A stretch of DNA of 64,000 nt from Haloglycomyces albus DSM 45210 (GCF_000527155.1 NZ_AZUQ01000001.1:2866168-2930167); one strand, 5' to 3'. Numbered from the stretch's first letter, positions 26,878 to 36,770 are shown. Program-made: numbers and translations. The notes: generated by a model from the letters alone, not told the origin.

Positions 26878-28497
26878 GTGATTCAAGCTACCGACCTGCA
26901 ACTACGTGCCGGGTCGCGGATTCTGCTCGAAGAAGTGAGTCTACGGGTGCAGGCCGGCGACCGCGTCGGCCTTGTGGGACGTAACGGTGCGGGGAAAACC
27001 TCCACCATGAATGTTTTGGCCGATATCGCCGAGCCGTACAGCGGCAGTGTGGAGCATTCGGGCCCTTTCGAGTACCTGCCGCAGGACCCCCGATTCGCCG
27101 ATCTCACCCAGATAGCCCAGGACCGCGTCATGTCCGCTCGAGGGCTGGACGAGATTTCGGTGAAGATGAAGAAGACCGAACTGGAACTCGCCGAATGCGT
27201 CGATGACAAAAAGCGTGACAAGCTGGTGCACCGTTATTCCCGGCTGGAGGATCAGTTCTCTACCCGCGGAGGTTATTCGGCTCAGGCGGAGGCCGCACGA
27301 ATCACCTCCAACCTCGGCTTGGAAGACCGCATCCTGACTCAGCCGCTGGAAACCCTTTCGGGTGGTCAGCGTCGCCGTGTCGAACTGGCACGGATTCTTT
27401 TCGCCGACGAGGGTGACAGCGTCCTTCTCTTGGACGAGCCCACCAACCACCTCGATGCCGACTCCATCAAATGGCTGCGGGACTTCCTCTCCGCTCACAA
27501 CGGTGGACTGGTTTTGATCACTCACGACGTGGAACTGCTGGACGAAGTGGTCAACAAGGTCTGGTACCTCGACCCCGCGCGCGCCACGATCGACGCCTAT
27601 AACCTCGGCTGGACGGCCTATAAACGGCAGCGTGCCGAAGACGCCGAACGGCGCCGACGTGAACGCACGAACGCGGAGAAGAAGGCGGCTTCGCTGCACC
27701 GCCAGGCCGATAAACTGGGAGCCAAGGCGACCAAGGCGACGGCGGCCAAGGTGATGGCGCGTCGTGCCGACGCGCTGCTCGACGACCTGGATGACGATCC
27801 GGTCGAGGAAAAGATCGCACACGTGCGGCTTCCCAAGCCCGCACCCTGCGGGAAAGTCCCTCTCACGGCCACGGGCCTGTCGAAGTCGTACGGTTCACTC
27901 GAAGTGTTTACGGGTGTCGACCTCGCCATCGACCGCGGGTCGCGCGTGGTGATCCTGGGATTGAACGGGGCGGGAAAGACCACCCTGCTACGGATGCTGG
28001 CCGGAACCCTGAAATCCGATACCGGGCAGGTCGACGACGGATACGGACTACGGGTCGGATATTTCGCCCAGGAACACGACACCTTGAATCTCGACAGTGA
28101 CCTGCTGGGGCAGATGCGGGAGGCCTCGACCTCGGCCGGGTCGGATCTCAACGACACCGAATTGCGCAAGATCCTGGGAGCGTTCCTCTTCTCCGGGGAC
28201 GACGTCTACAAACCGGTCAACGTTCTCTCCGGCGGAGAGAAGACGCGACTCGCACTGGCCTCGCTGGTGACGTCGGGAGCGAACGTCCTTCTGCTGGACG
28301 AGCCCACCAACAACCTTGATCCGGCCAGTCGTCAGCAGGTTCTTGACGCGGTGGACGCCTTCGAAGGCGCCATCGTCATGGTGACCCACGATCCCGGCGC
28401 GGTCGAAGCACTGCGTCCGGAACGTGCGATTCTCCTTCCGGACGGCGATGAGGACTTCTGGTCCGACGACTTGATGGACTTGGTCGAACTGGCCTAA
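26878..28497 (+). CDS. ABC-F family ATPase
   Basis: 539 residues with two ATP-binding cassettes and no membrane segments. The first has GRNGAGKTS (about residues 34-42), LSGGQRRRVELA and LLLDEPTNHLD; the second has GLNGAGKTT, LSGGEKTRLALA and LLLDEPTNNLD. The charged linker between them (RRRRERTNAEKKAASLHRQ) is the P-site tRNA interaction motif region of ABC-F proteins, which act on the ribosome. GTG start at 26878 with AGGAGG just before it; the open frame extends further upstream but is not protein-like there. Confidence 0.92.
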   Translation: MIQATDLQLRAGSRILLEEVSLRVQAGDRVGLVGRNGAGKTSTMNVLADIAEPYSGSVEHSGPFEYLPQDPRFADLTQIAQDRVMSARGLDEISVKMKKTELELAECVDDKKRDKLVHRYSRLEDQFSTRGGYSAQAEAARITSNLGLEDRILTQPLETLSGGQRRRVELARILFADEGDSVLLLDEPTNHLDADSIKWLRDFLSAHNGGLVLITHDVELLDEVVNKVWYLDPARATIDAYNLGWTAYKRQRAEDAERRRRERTNAEKKAASLHRQADKLGAKATKATAAKVMARRADALLDDLDDDPVEEKIAHVRLPKPAPCGKVPLTATGLSKSYGSLEVFTGVDLAIDRGSRVVILGLNGAGKTTLLRMLAGTLKSDTGQVDDGYGLRVGYFAQEHDTLNLDSDLLGQMREASTSAGSDLNDTELRKILGAFLFSGDDVYKPVNVLSGGEKTRLALASLVTSGANVLLLDEPTNNLDPASRQQVLDAVDAFEGAIVMVTHDPGAVEALRPERAILLPDGDEDFWSDDLMDLVELA

Positions 28498-28520
28498 GTC
28501 GTCAAGGTCGGCCCCGGGCG

Positions 28521-29729
28521 TCAGCCGGCGAACAGCATGGCGATAACCGCACAAGCGCCCACACCCGTGGAGATGAGGGCCGAGTCGTTGTCGTCCTCCC
28601 GGCCGGTTCGTGATGCGACGGCCGCGACGACCAACCAGGGACACAGCGCAACCCAGGACAGGTTGGACGTGGTAACGGCAGCGGCCATGAGCGGACTGAA
28701 CACCAATACCGCGATCGGGCCGACCAACAGTGGCCATACCTCGGCAGACCATCGGCTCAGGCTGGAGACGACCGCTGGGCCCGCCGCGACCACGGCGAGG
28801 ACCGGGGTGAGCCCCAGCCACCAGAGGTGAACCGGGGTGGCGAGGAGAGCGCCCCACGCACCCGAGTACGTGGTCCACAGTTCGACCGGCCAGGAATAGT
28901 CGAACGCCGCGATGACGGCCAGAGTGGTAACCGCCCCGAATGCACTACACCAGATGGCGCCGGCTCGACGGCGGGTGAAGTAGATCGCCAGCATACTGAG
29001 GCCGAACCAAGCTGCGCTGTAGGAGAGTAGAACCGCCAGCGAGAGGAGCAGCCCGGCGAGCGTGGCCAGAATCCGCCCGGACGATCGGCTCCGAGTCGGC
29101 TCCGTGGCCAGTGCGGCGGTGGCCACGGCACCCGCCACGACCATGGCGTTGATTCCGTCCATCCCCAAACTCATCCAGGCCGCCCATGGGCCCAGTGCCA
29201 CAACCGGAGCCAGATACACCGCGTAGGTGCGACCGGCCAATGACCGTACGGTCGTCAATATGAAGGGTGTGGTGAGCGCGCTCAGCGCACAGATGATCAG
29301 GGCGACGCCGAACCGCGAGCCGGACACGGTGTCGATCAAGTCGATTCCCCACGCCGAAGCCAGGGTGGAATTCGACGGGATATCGGTATCCACATTGGTG
29401 TGCAGTGAGGCCGTCCAGGCGAAGGCGACCAGATATGACAGGACGAGAGTGGTGTGCCAGTGCCATCGCTGCGGTCCCCGCCGGGCGGCGACGACCAGGA
29501 CACCGCCCGCGATGAGCGGGGCCGTGACGTGTCCGAGAAGGACGGTGGTGGGGGATTGGCCCGCGATCGGCCACCAATCGTGCAGACGTTGCGTCAACGC
29601 GTTCGACGATCGAGCCGTCACCGCCAGAACGACCGCCGTGAGAGCCACGATCGACAGCCACACACCGACGTCGCGTAGCTGCCGTCGTCGCTCACTCGCT
29701 ATTGAGGACGGTTCTACTGAGGTAGGCAT
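28521..29729 (-). CDS. Polytopic membrane protein of unknown function
   Basis: About 402 residues with roughly ten hydrophobic segments; Trp and Ala rich. The layout is glycosyltransferase-C-like in general shape, but I see no diagnostic motif. The start is uncertain: ATG 29729 (MPTSVEPSS) is taken, with ATG 29732 and GTG 29759 as alternatives, and no clear ribosome site for any. It converges on the ABC-F gene 23 bases away with no evident terminator between. Confidence 0.65.
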   Translation of the reverse strand: MPTSVEPSSIASERRRQLRDVGVWLSIVALTAVVLAVTARSSNALTQRLHDWWPIAGQSPTTVLLGHVTAPLIAGGVLVVAARRGPQRWHWHTTLVLSYLVAFAWTASLHTNVDTDIPSNSTLASAWGIDLIDTVSGSRFGVALIICALSALTTPFILTTVRSLAGRTYAVYLAPVVALGPWAAWMSLGMDGINAMVVAGAVATAALATEPTRSRSSGRILATLAGLLLSLAVLLSYSAAWFGLSMLAIYFTRRRAGAIWCSAFGAVTTLAVIAAFDYSWPVELWTTYSGAWGALLATPVHLWWLGLTPVLAVVAAGPAVVSSLSRWSAEVWPLLVGPIAVLVFSPLMAAAVTTSNLSWVALCPWLVVAAVASRTGREDDNDSALISTGVGACAVIAMLFAG

Positions 29730-29957
29730 CATTCGGGCGCTGAACTGTGGTTGTCTCACTTGAGCTGATTTCCGTTCGATTCCTCGCTGTCGTCACTACT
29801 GTAACCTCGCAACGGTCTTCGGTTATGATGATTGTTCGTACGGTGTGGTCGTAGGATACGACATCGCCGGGCGAGCGTCATCGACGCCGTTCGTTTCCGA
29901 CACCGCGCTTCGGGACTGGAGCCGTCCGTCGGCGCTTGGGCGCGCTAACGTTGTGGC

Positions 29958-30596
29958 GTGCCTTCACTGACCGTTCAACGCCATGACGACCACGTCCAGC
30001 TTGATCTGCCACCGCATCTGAATCGCAACACCCTGGGTGAACTCGGAGAGTTCGGCCGGAGCCTGACGGGAAACGAACCCACGGTGGTCGTTCGTCCGCA
30101 AACGCCCGGTGGACTGGGCTTCTCGCCTCAGGAGGAATTGATCGAGCTCTGGTCGCGGGCGACGGAATGGATGTCCAGTCCCAGCCATGTGGTGATCTCG
30201 GTGCTTCCGCCCGCGACGCTGATCGGCATGGGAGTCAATCTGGCCTTGCACGCGGACGTCTGTCTGGCCGAAGAGACCGGTCGCGTGCGACCGGCCGAAC
30301 CGGAACTCAACGGTCGCGTCTGGCCCTTGGGAGTTGAACGAATGACGGCCGACATGGGGATCTGGCCGCAGCTGCGGGAGGTGACGGCCGTTGAACTGTG
30401 GCGTTCGGGAATCGTGCGCGTGTGCGAAAGCCACGATCGGTTGTCGCGATCGGTCCGAGACCTCATTGCCGCCAATGCCCAATCATTCGAGGCGACCAAG
30501 GAGCTTAAAGCGCTCCTGCGGCAGGAGACCACCGCCGACCGGGAACGTCGCCGAAACCACGTCGAAGCCGCTCGCCGTCTTTGGGAAAAGGAGTAA
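29958..30596 (+). CDS. Divergent enoyl-CoA hydratase/isomerase (crotonase) fold protein
   Basis: 212 residues. VVISVLPPATLIGMGVNLAL and ADVCLAEETGRVRPAEPELN match the crotonase pattern of an oxyanion-loop region followed by the strand before the second active-site area (A-D-x-x-x-A). The first oxyanion-hole segment (usually AGAD) is not recognisable, and the usual catalytic Glu residues are unclear, so it may have lost enzymatic function. GTG start at 29958. Its end is nine bases from the ABC exporter start, which suggests co-transcription. Confidence 0.55.
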   Translation: MPSLTVQRHDDHVQLDLPPHLNRNTLGELGEFGRSLTGNEPTVVVRPQTPGGLGFSPQEELIELWSRATEWMSSPSHVVISVLPPATLIGMGVNLALHADVCLAEETGRVRPAEPELNGRVWPLGVERMTADMGIWPQLREVTAVELWRSGIVRVCESHDRLSRSVRDLIAANAQSFEATKELKALLRQETTADRERRRNHVEAARRLWEKE

Positions 30597-30604
30597 TACC
30601 GACT

Positions 30605-32482
30605 GTGTCAGCAATGGGCCCACAGGCGTGGGAGGCCATGCGATCCATGCGACGCAATGGCGATGATCTCGGAAACGTCCGGCTGGACAAACGCACGAAG
30701 AAGTTGATTCTGGAGTTCGCCAAACCCTACCGTACTGAAATTACGGTGTTCCTGCTGATGGTCATCGTGACCGCGGCGATTTCGGTGGCCGTACCCGTGC
30801 TGGCGGGAAACGTCGTCAATGAGTTGACCCTGGAGGGTGGCACGCGGTCCGGCGTGCTGATCCTGGCGGGCGCGATCGGTGGTCTCGCCGTCGTGGAGGC
30901 GGCCGTGTCCCTGATTCAGCGGTGGTACTCGGCCCGACTGGGCGAAGGGATCATTTACGATCTACGCCGTAGCGTATTCGACCATGTGCTGGCGATGCCG
31001 ATCGCGTTCTTCACGCGGACGCAAACCGGAGCGCTGATCTCGCGACTGAACAATGACGTCATGGGGGCGCAGCGGGCCTTTACCACCACATTGTCCGGCC
31101 TGGTGTCCAATGGAATCGCGGTCGTATTGACCCTGGCGGTCATGTTGGTGCAGTCCTGGCTCATCACGCTGTTTTCCCTGATTTTGGTGCCGGTGTTTTT
31201 GATTCCGGCCAAACGAGTGGGTAAGAAACTGGCGGGTCTCACCAAGGATTCCTATGATCTCAACGCCCGCATGGGGACTCAGATGACCGAACGTTTCAAT
31301 GTCGGCGGTGCCACGCTGGTGAAACTCTACGGTCGTCCTAACGAGGAATCGGAGGCCTTTGCGGAACGCGCCGATCGGGTTCGGTCGATCGGAGTGACCA
31401 CGGCGATGTACGCCCGTACCTTCATCGTCGCGCTCACCCTGGTTGCCGGGCTCTCCCAGGCACTGGCGTACGGCGTCGGTGGTTGGCTGGTCTTCGACGG
31501 CCGCCTGGACGCCGGTACCGTCGTGACTCTCGCCCTGTTGTTGACGCGTCTGTACGGACCATTGACCGCATTGTCGAACGTGCGTGTCGATGTGATGAGT
31601 GCGCTGGTGAGCTTTCAGCGGGTCTTCGAGGTATTGGGGCTCAAACCGGCGATCGCGGAAAACGACGCAGCGCGTACCCTGCCCGCCGATGCCGCTTCGG
31701 TCTCGTTTCGGGAGGTGGACTTCCGTTATCCGAGCGCTGAAGAGGTCTCCTTGGCGTCGTTGGAGGTCGTATCGCGTCCCGATCAGAGTGACAACGGTCC
31801 GGTTCTACGGAATGTGAGTTTCGAGGTTCCGGCGGGGAATCTGGTGGCGTTGGTGGGGCCCAGTGGTGCCGGTAAGACCACGATCGCCTCCCTGATACCG
31901 CGTCTGTACGACGTCAGTGCCGGTGCGGTGTCGGTGGGAGACGTCGACGTACGCGACGCGAGTTTCGCGAGCCTGGCCGCCCATATCGGAGTAGTCACTC
32001 AAGAGGCCCATCTCTTCCACGACACGGTCCGTGCCAACCTCGCCTACGCGAAACCCGACGCCGACGACGCCGAGATTTGGGCGGCATTGGAGTCAGCGCA
32101 GGTGGCGCACGTGATCGAACGACTCGACAGTGGACTTGACACTTTGGTGGGAGAGCGTGGGCATCGCTTCTCCGGCGGGGAACAACAACGCCTGGCCATC
32201 GCGCGAGTGATGCTGAAGGCGCCCCCGATCGTCATCTTGGACGAGGCGACCGCTCACCTGGACAGCGAATCCGAGGCCGCCGTGCAGGCGGCTCTGAACC
32301 GGGTGCTTGAGGGACGTACCGCCATTGTGATCGCGCATCGGCTGTCCACCATCCGCCGCGCCGATACGATTGTGGTTCTCGATGCCGGTCGCATCGTCCA
32401 GAAGGGAACTCATCACGAGCTGTTGGCCACCGACGGATTGTATGCCGACCTGTACCGTACGCAGAACCTGGTGGATGGCTAG
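30605..32482 (+). CDS. ABC exporter (fused permease and ATPase)
   Basis: 625 residues. The N-terminal half has six membrane segments (ABC_membrane type I exporter); the C-terminal cassette has GPSGAGKTT, FSGGEQQRLAIARVML, VILDEATAHLD and the switch His in IVIAHRLSTIRRAD. Half-transporters like this work as dimers and export lipids, peptides or drugs. GTG start at 30605 with AAGGAG 11 bases before; the ATG at 30614 is an alternative. The substrate is unknown. Confidence 0.9.
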   Translation: MSAMGPQAWEAMRSMRRNGDDLGNVRLDKRTKKLILEFAKPYRTEITVFLLMVIVTAAISVAVPVLAGNVVNELTLEGGTRSGVLILAGAIGGLAVVEAAVSLIQRWYSARLGEGIIYDLRRSVFDHVLAMPIAFFTRTQTGALISRLNNDVMGAQRAFTTTLSGLVSNGIAVVLTLAVMLVQSWLITLFSLILVPVFLIPAKRVGKKLAGLTKDSYDLNARMGTQMTERFNVGGATLVKLYGRPNEESEAFAERADRVRSIGVTTAMYARTFIVALTLVAGLSQALAYGVGGWLVFDGRLDAGTVVTLALLLTRLYGPLTALSNVRVDVMSALVSFQRVFEVLGLKPAIAENDAARTLPADAASVSFREVDFRYPSAEEVSLASLEVVSRPDQSDNGPVLRNVSFEVPAGNLVALVGPSGAGKTTIASLIPRLYDVSAGAVSVGDVDVRDASFASLAAHIGVVTQEAHLFHDTVRANLAYAKPDADDAEIWAALESAQVAHVIERLDSGLDTLVGERGHRFSGGEQQRLAIARVMLKAPPIVILDEATAHLDSESEAAVQAALNRVLEGRTAIVIAHRLSTIRRADTIVVLDAGRIVQKGTHHELLATDGLYADLYRTQNLVDG

Positions 32483-32553
32483 ATCGATGTGACGGTTCGT
32501 GGGTCGACTGAAAACCGGTTGCGGATCACAGTGGAATTGATCATGCTCGACCC

Positions 32554-33570
32554 ATGGAGATCACCTATATCGACCCCGACGACACCACCACACTGCGGCT
32601 GGCGTTTGACCTGATGCAGCGTGCCATCCAGCATGACTGGCCCCATTCCATGCCGATGGATTTTCGGTTCTACCAGGCGAGCTACCAACGTGGGAAACCC
32701 GGATCGGAGCACCGGTATTATCTGGCTCGCGAACAGGGACGACCTGTGGGTGCTCTGACTCTGGGACTGAACCACAAGGCGAACCTTAAAAGCGCTTTCC
32801 TTGACGTCTTCGTCGATCCTGACGAGCGCAGGAAGGGTCATGGCACCGCCATGCTCGAATTCCTGTACTCGGAGGGGCGGAAGGCGGGACGTCATACGTT
32901 CTATGCCGACACCCATACGGAATTGGACCCCGATCGGAAAGCGGAGGCGCCTGGATTTTCCTTCGCTCAGAAACATGGATTCGATATAGGCCTCGAAGTG
33001 GTCAATCGCATCTTCGAGGTGACGGACTTGAGTGCCGACCGGGAACGGGAGCTCACCGAACGAGCGGAGCGGAGTGCCGCCGGCGACTATGAACTGCGCA
33101 GTTTCATTGGACATCCGCCCGTCGATTTGAAGCAGGCCGTGGCCGCGCTGACGTCCACCACGATGGACGAGGTTCCCCTGGGCGACCTGGAGCTGGAGTC
33201 GCAGAAAGACAGCGTTGCCGACCGGGAACATATCACCGAAACCCGCCTCCAATCCGGGGTTCGACCGATGTACACCGTTGCCTGCCACCGGGAGACGGGT
33301 GAACTGGCGGCGTTGACCTTGTTGTTCGTATACGACCGGCTTCCCGACGTCTATCAGGGACTGACGATCGTCACTCCCCGGCATCGTGGGCATAAACTGG
33401 GTCTTTGGGTGAAGATGGCCAATCTGCGTCTTCTGCGCCGTGAAGCGGAGTACGCACAACGGATCTGGACGGACAACGCCGATGTCAATGCCCAGATGAA
33501 CGCCATCAACGCAGCCATGGGTTTTAAACCCGTAGATATGGTACTGGAATTTCAGAAGAAGACGGAGTGA
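32554..33570 (+). CDS. Tandem GNAT-family acetyltransferase
   Basis: 338 residues with two GNAT domains. The first (about residues 1-150) has LDVFVDPDERRKGHGTAMLE, the acetyl-CoA loop R/K-x-x-G-x-G/A. The second (about residues 180-338) has IVTPRHRGHKLGLWVKMANL. The double arrangement resembles actinobacterial enzymes such as mycothiol acetyltransferase MshD-like proteins, but I cannot assign the substrate. It lies 71 bases after the ABC exporter gene. Confidence 0.83.
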   Translation: MEITYIDPDDTTTLRLAFDLMQRAIQHDWPHSMPMDFRFYQASYQRGKPGSEHRYYLAREQGRPVGALTLGLNHKANLKSAFLDVFVDPDERRKGHGTAMLEFLYSEGRKAGRHTFYADTHTELDPDRKAEAPGFSFAQKHGFDIGLEVVNRIFEVTDLSADRERELTERAERSAAGDYELRSFIGHPPVDLKQAVAALTSTTMDEVPLGDLELESQKDSVADREHITETRLQSGVRPMYTVACHRETGELAALTLLFVYDRLPDVYQGLTIVTPRHRGHKLGLWVKMANLRLLRREAEYAQRIWTDNADVNAQMNAINAAMGFKPVDMVLEFQKKTE

Positions 33571-33899
33571 TGCGGATCGGGGCGGTTCGACTAAGCGCGG
33601 CGTGACTCAAAGCGGTACACGTCACTGCCCCGATCGCGTGAAATCGGGGTCCGGGTGGACGCGAGGAGGTGTCAATACCCACAAACGGCGCTGGAAACGG
33701 CAGTCTGATCTCACCATGCGCTATCGTTAACAGTTGGCCCACCGAAGTGGCCATGACCAAATCCTCAGTCTGTTGACGATCAACAGTCCAACCGAGTTGG
33801 TTGACACATCAGGCGCGTCCCGCCGTTCACCATCAGAAGTCTGGTGAGAATCAATCGCGGTACGTGCAGTGCGCATCCCGCGAAAGGCTTTAATACAGA
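33571..33899. other. Leader region of the helicase gene with small hairpins
   Basis: No gene is seen. CTGTTGA/TCAACAG (33770-33786) and CCAAC/GTTGG (just after, near 33788-33800) can form adjacent short hairpins about 110 bases before the helicase. TTTAAT lies only five bases before the helicase ATG, a -10-like element that would give a nearly leaderless mRNA. Confidence 0.4.
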
Positions 33900-35708
33900 A
33901 TGACCGTGGAAAACACGACCACCGACGCCGTCCAAGAACCGCAAGAGGCCGGTCTGGATCTCGACGCGATCGGCGTTACCCCCGACCCCGAGGCCATCGA
34001 ACCGCAGAATCAGGTCGAGGCCGACGAGGCACCCGAATCAAACTCCGTCCCCGAACAGAAGAGCCCGGAAAAGCAGGGCGAGGAGGACGTTACCTTCGCC
34101 GATCTGGGCCTAGCCGACATCATCGTTTCCTCCTTGGCGGCCAAGGGCATCGTTAAGCCCTTCCCCATTCAGACGGCGACCATTCCCGACGCGATCTCCG
34201 GTCGCGATGTGCTGGGACGAGGACGTACCGGCTCCGGCAAGACCCTGGCGTTCGGACTCCCCGCGCTGACCCGCCTGGCGAAATCCCATGACCGCACCGC
34301 ACCGGGACGTCCGCGCGCGGTCATCCTGACTCCGACCCGGGAATTGGCCATGCAGGTAGCCGAATCTCTGGAACCGTTCGGGGAGTCGATCGGTATCAAA
34401 ATGAAGGTCGTCTGCGGTGGCACGGCGTTTTCCCGCCAGATCGAAGCGCTGCGTCGTGGCGTGGACGTGCTGGTCGCGACCCCCGGACGGCTTCGTGACC
34501 TGATCAACCGCGGTGAGGCCGATCTATCCGACGTCGACGTCGCGGTGCTCGATGAAGCCGACCAGATGGCGGACATGGGTTTCCTCCCCGAGGTGGAAGA
34601 ACTGTTCGACCAGCTTCCCGAAGGCGGACAGCGCATGCTGTTCTCCGCCACGTTGGAGAAGGAGATCGGCGTTCTCGTCGATCGTTATCTGACCGAGCCG
34701 GTCGAGCATTCGGTCGACCCCTCGGCGGGTGCCGTCAGCACGATGACGCACCACCTCCTGCTCATCGGTCCGCGCGACAAGCGTGAAATGACCGCCGCGA
34801 TCGCCGGCCGACCGGGAAACACGATGGTTTTCGTGCGTACCCAGTTGGCCGTGGACCGCATCGCGGAGGAACTCCAGTCGTCCGGCGTCAACGCCGCGGG
34901 ACTGCACGGCGGCATGAGCCAGGCCGACCGCAGCAAGACGCTGGACAGATTCAAAGACAATAAATTGGACGCGCTGGTCGCCACCGACGTGGCGGCGCGC
35001 GGTATCCACGTCGACGGGGTGGACTTCGTTCTGCACGTCGATCCGCCCAAAAACCACAAGGACTATCTGCACCGCGCCGGGCGCACCGCCCGAGCCGGAG
35101 AGTCCGGTACGGTCGGAACGCTCGTCCTTCCACATCAGAACCGGCAGATGTTCAATCTGATCGAACGCGCCGGTGTTGAGGCGGAACGCCACTTCGTGCG
35201 GGGTAACTTCGACGCGAAGCTGGTGGACCTGCTGGGAGTTCGCAACTTCACCGAACTGCGGGCCACTCAAGCGGAGCGCCAGGTCAAGGTCAATGAGCGC
35301 GAGGTGAAGCGGTTGGAGCGTCAGATCGAGAAGCTGGGCACCAACAACGAACGCCTGCTTGCCGACGCCGCACAACTGCGTGAACGTGCCGAGCGTGAGA
35401 TCATCGAGGGTCCCAGTAAGGAAAAGCGTGGCGGTGACCGTCGCGGCGGCTACCGTGACGACCGCGGTGGACGTGGACGCAACAACAACCACAAGGGACG
35501 CGGCCCGCGCAAGGGCGGCTACCGTGGCGATCGTCGCGAGGGCGGTCGTGACTTCGGCGGTAAGCGTCGCGACGGTGGACGTAAGGGCGATTTCCGCGGT
35601 GATCGCCGTGACGGCGGACGCAAATCCGACCGAGGTAACTGGCGCGCCTTCGACGATCGCGACAACGGCGGAGGTCGTGGTCGCGGCGGACAGCGTCGTC
35701 GCTGGTAA
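33900..35708 (+). CDS. DEAD-box ATP-dependent RNA helicase
   Basis: 602 residues. An acidic N-terminal extension of about 60 residues precedes the Q motif. GRTGSGKT is motif I, PTRELA motif Ia, VLDEADQM the DEAD box, FSATLE motif III, ARGIHVDGVDFVLHVDPP and HRAGRTARAG motifs V and VI. After a coiled-coil-like stretch (about residues 455-500), the C-terminal 100 residues are Arg/Gly/Asp-rich repeats of the RGG type that bind RNA. It is like CsdA/DeaD helicases of ribosome assembly and cold adaptation. Confidence 0.93.
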   Translation: MTVENTTTDAVQEPQEAGLDLDAIGVTPDPEAIEPQNQVEADEAPESNSVPEQKSPEKQGEEDVTFADLGLADIIVSSLAAKGIVKPFPIQTATIPDAISGRDVLGRGRTGSGKTLAFGLPALTRLAKSHDRTAPGRPRAVILTPTRELAMQVAESLEPFGESIGIKMKVVCGGTAFSRQIEALRRGVDVLVATPGRLRDLINRGEADLSDVDVAVLDEADQMADMGFLPEVEELFDQLPEGGQRMLFSATLEKEIGVLVDRYLTEPVEHSVDPSAGAVSTMTHHLLLIGPRDKREMTAAIAGRPGNTMVFVRTQLAVDRIAEELQSSGVNAAGLHGGMSQADRSKTLDRFKDNKLDALVATDVAARGIHVDGVDFVLHVDPPKNHKDYLHRAGRTARAGESGTVGTLVLPHQNRQMFNLIERAGVEAERHFVRGNFDAKLVDLLGVRNFTELRATQAERQVKVNEREVKRLERQIEKLGTNNERLLADAAQLRERAEREIIEGPSKEKRGGDRRGGYRDDRGGRGRNNNHKGRGPRKGGYRGDRREGGRDFGGKRRDGGRKGDFRGDRRDGGRKSDRGNWRAFDDRDNGGGRGRGGQRRRW

Positions 35709-35720
35709 ACGAGAGTAAGA

Positions 35721-35754
35721 CGAAAAGCCACCACGGAAACGTGGTGGCTTTTCG
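35721..35754. terminator. Bidirectional terminator between the helicase and the TetR gene
   Basis: CGAAAAGCCACCACG (35721-35735) pairs perfectly with 35740-35754 around a GAAA tetraloop. The AAAA and TTTT ends of the arms suit both directions. Confidence 0.88.
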
Positions 35755-35797
35755 TATGAGCAGTGCGCGTCGTCGGCGACGGGGTGGTCCGTGCCCG

Positions 35798-36379
35798 TTA
35801 CCGGCCGTCCGGTTTGCGAACCGCGTCCTCCACGAGACGAAGCACGTTCTCCAATTCGATGTCCTCGCGTCCGGTTGCCAAATAGCGGGTCAGGCCGTCG
35901 TAGACCAGCTGGAGAAAACCCGCCAGGACCGGAATCGGCACGTCCTCGCGCAGTACCCCGATGTCACGCTGGTGCTGGAGGCGAGCGCGAGACGCTTCGG
36001 CGATGGCGACCCAGCGCTGTCCCCACGCGGCGGCGAATTCGGGGTCGGTGCGTAGGCGGCGGGCGACCTCGAGCTGCGTTCCCAGCCAACCGCGCGTCTC
36101 CTGTTTGTCGGCGGCGGCGACTAGGTCCTGCATGACCCCCACCAATCCCCGTTTGGATACCGTGTCCATCATCTGCTCGGCGTCGTCGGACGCGACGGCC
36201 AAGAAGAGCGCATCTTTGTCTTTGAAGTGGTGGAAGATCGCGCCACGGGACAATCCGGTGGCCTCTTCCAGGCGACGCACCGTCGCACCTTCGTAACCAA
36301 ATCTCGCAAACGTGGAACGCGCACCGTTGAGAATCTGGTGGCGACGCGAATCAAGATGCTCCTGGCTAACACGTGGCAC
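35798..36379 (-). CDS. acnR: TetR family regulator, AcnR-like
   Basis: 193 residues. The N-terminal helix-turn-helix reads ATVRRLEEATGLSRGAIFHH followed by FKDKDALF, close to the corynebacterial aconitase repressor AcnR. The C-terminal part keeps LRTDPEFAAAW, a pattern also recalled from AcnR. The aconitase gene, usual neighbour of acnR, is not in the window. A palindrome fitting the AcnR operator motif is at 1448-1465, but none is seen in the 100 bases upstream of this gene. The symbol is given on pattern similarity. Confidence 0.75.
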   Translation of the reverse strand: MPRVSQEHLDSRRHQILNGARSTFARFGYEGATVRRLEEATGLSRGAIFHHFKDKDALFLAVASDDAEQMMDTVSKRGLVGVMQDLVAAADKQETRGWLGTQLEVARRLRTDPEFAAAWGQRWVAIAEASRARLQHQRDIGVLREDVPIPVLAGFLQLVYDGLTRYLATGREDIELENVLRLVEDAVRKPDGR

Positions 36380-36481
36380 AGCACAAAACCCTTAACCGAC
36401 CGATAGAACGCAAGTGGGACGATGCTAATTTTCCCATCCACCGTTCGCAGCGTTGACACCGCGTCACCTATTCTGGATGGG

Positions 36482-36685
36482 ATGCAAATCAGCGACTTCT
36501 GGGCACGCATGGACCAAACCTTTGGATCGGCGTACGCCCAGTCCATTGCCACCGATCATACCCTCTCTGAACTCGGGGGACGCACGGTTGACGAGGCGAT
36601 GTCGGACGGGGAGAACATTAAACGGATATGGATGGCGGTATGTCGTAACTTCGAAGACAGGGTGCCCAAAAGACTCTGGAGATAA
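36482..36685 (+). CDS. DUF3046 family protein
   Basis: 67 residues starting MQISDFWARMDQTFG and containing LSELGGRTVDEAMSDGE and KRIWMAVC. These are the conserved blocks of DUF3046, a small actinobacterial family typically found just upstream of recA, as here. The function is unknown. A -10-like TATTCT lies seven bases before the ATG, so the mRNA may be leaderless. The longer frame upstream is not used. Confidence 0.85.
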   Translation: MQISDFWARMDQTFGSAYAQSIATDHTLSELGGRTVDEAMSDGENIKRIWMAVCRNFEDRVPKRLWR

Positions 36686-36770
36686 GCGAGCCGCTCGCGC
36701 ACAATTGTCAAACACGCTCCGGGCCACAATGGCGGCGGGGATGTCATAGGTAAGGTCTACGGTTAAACAC

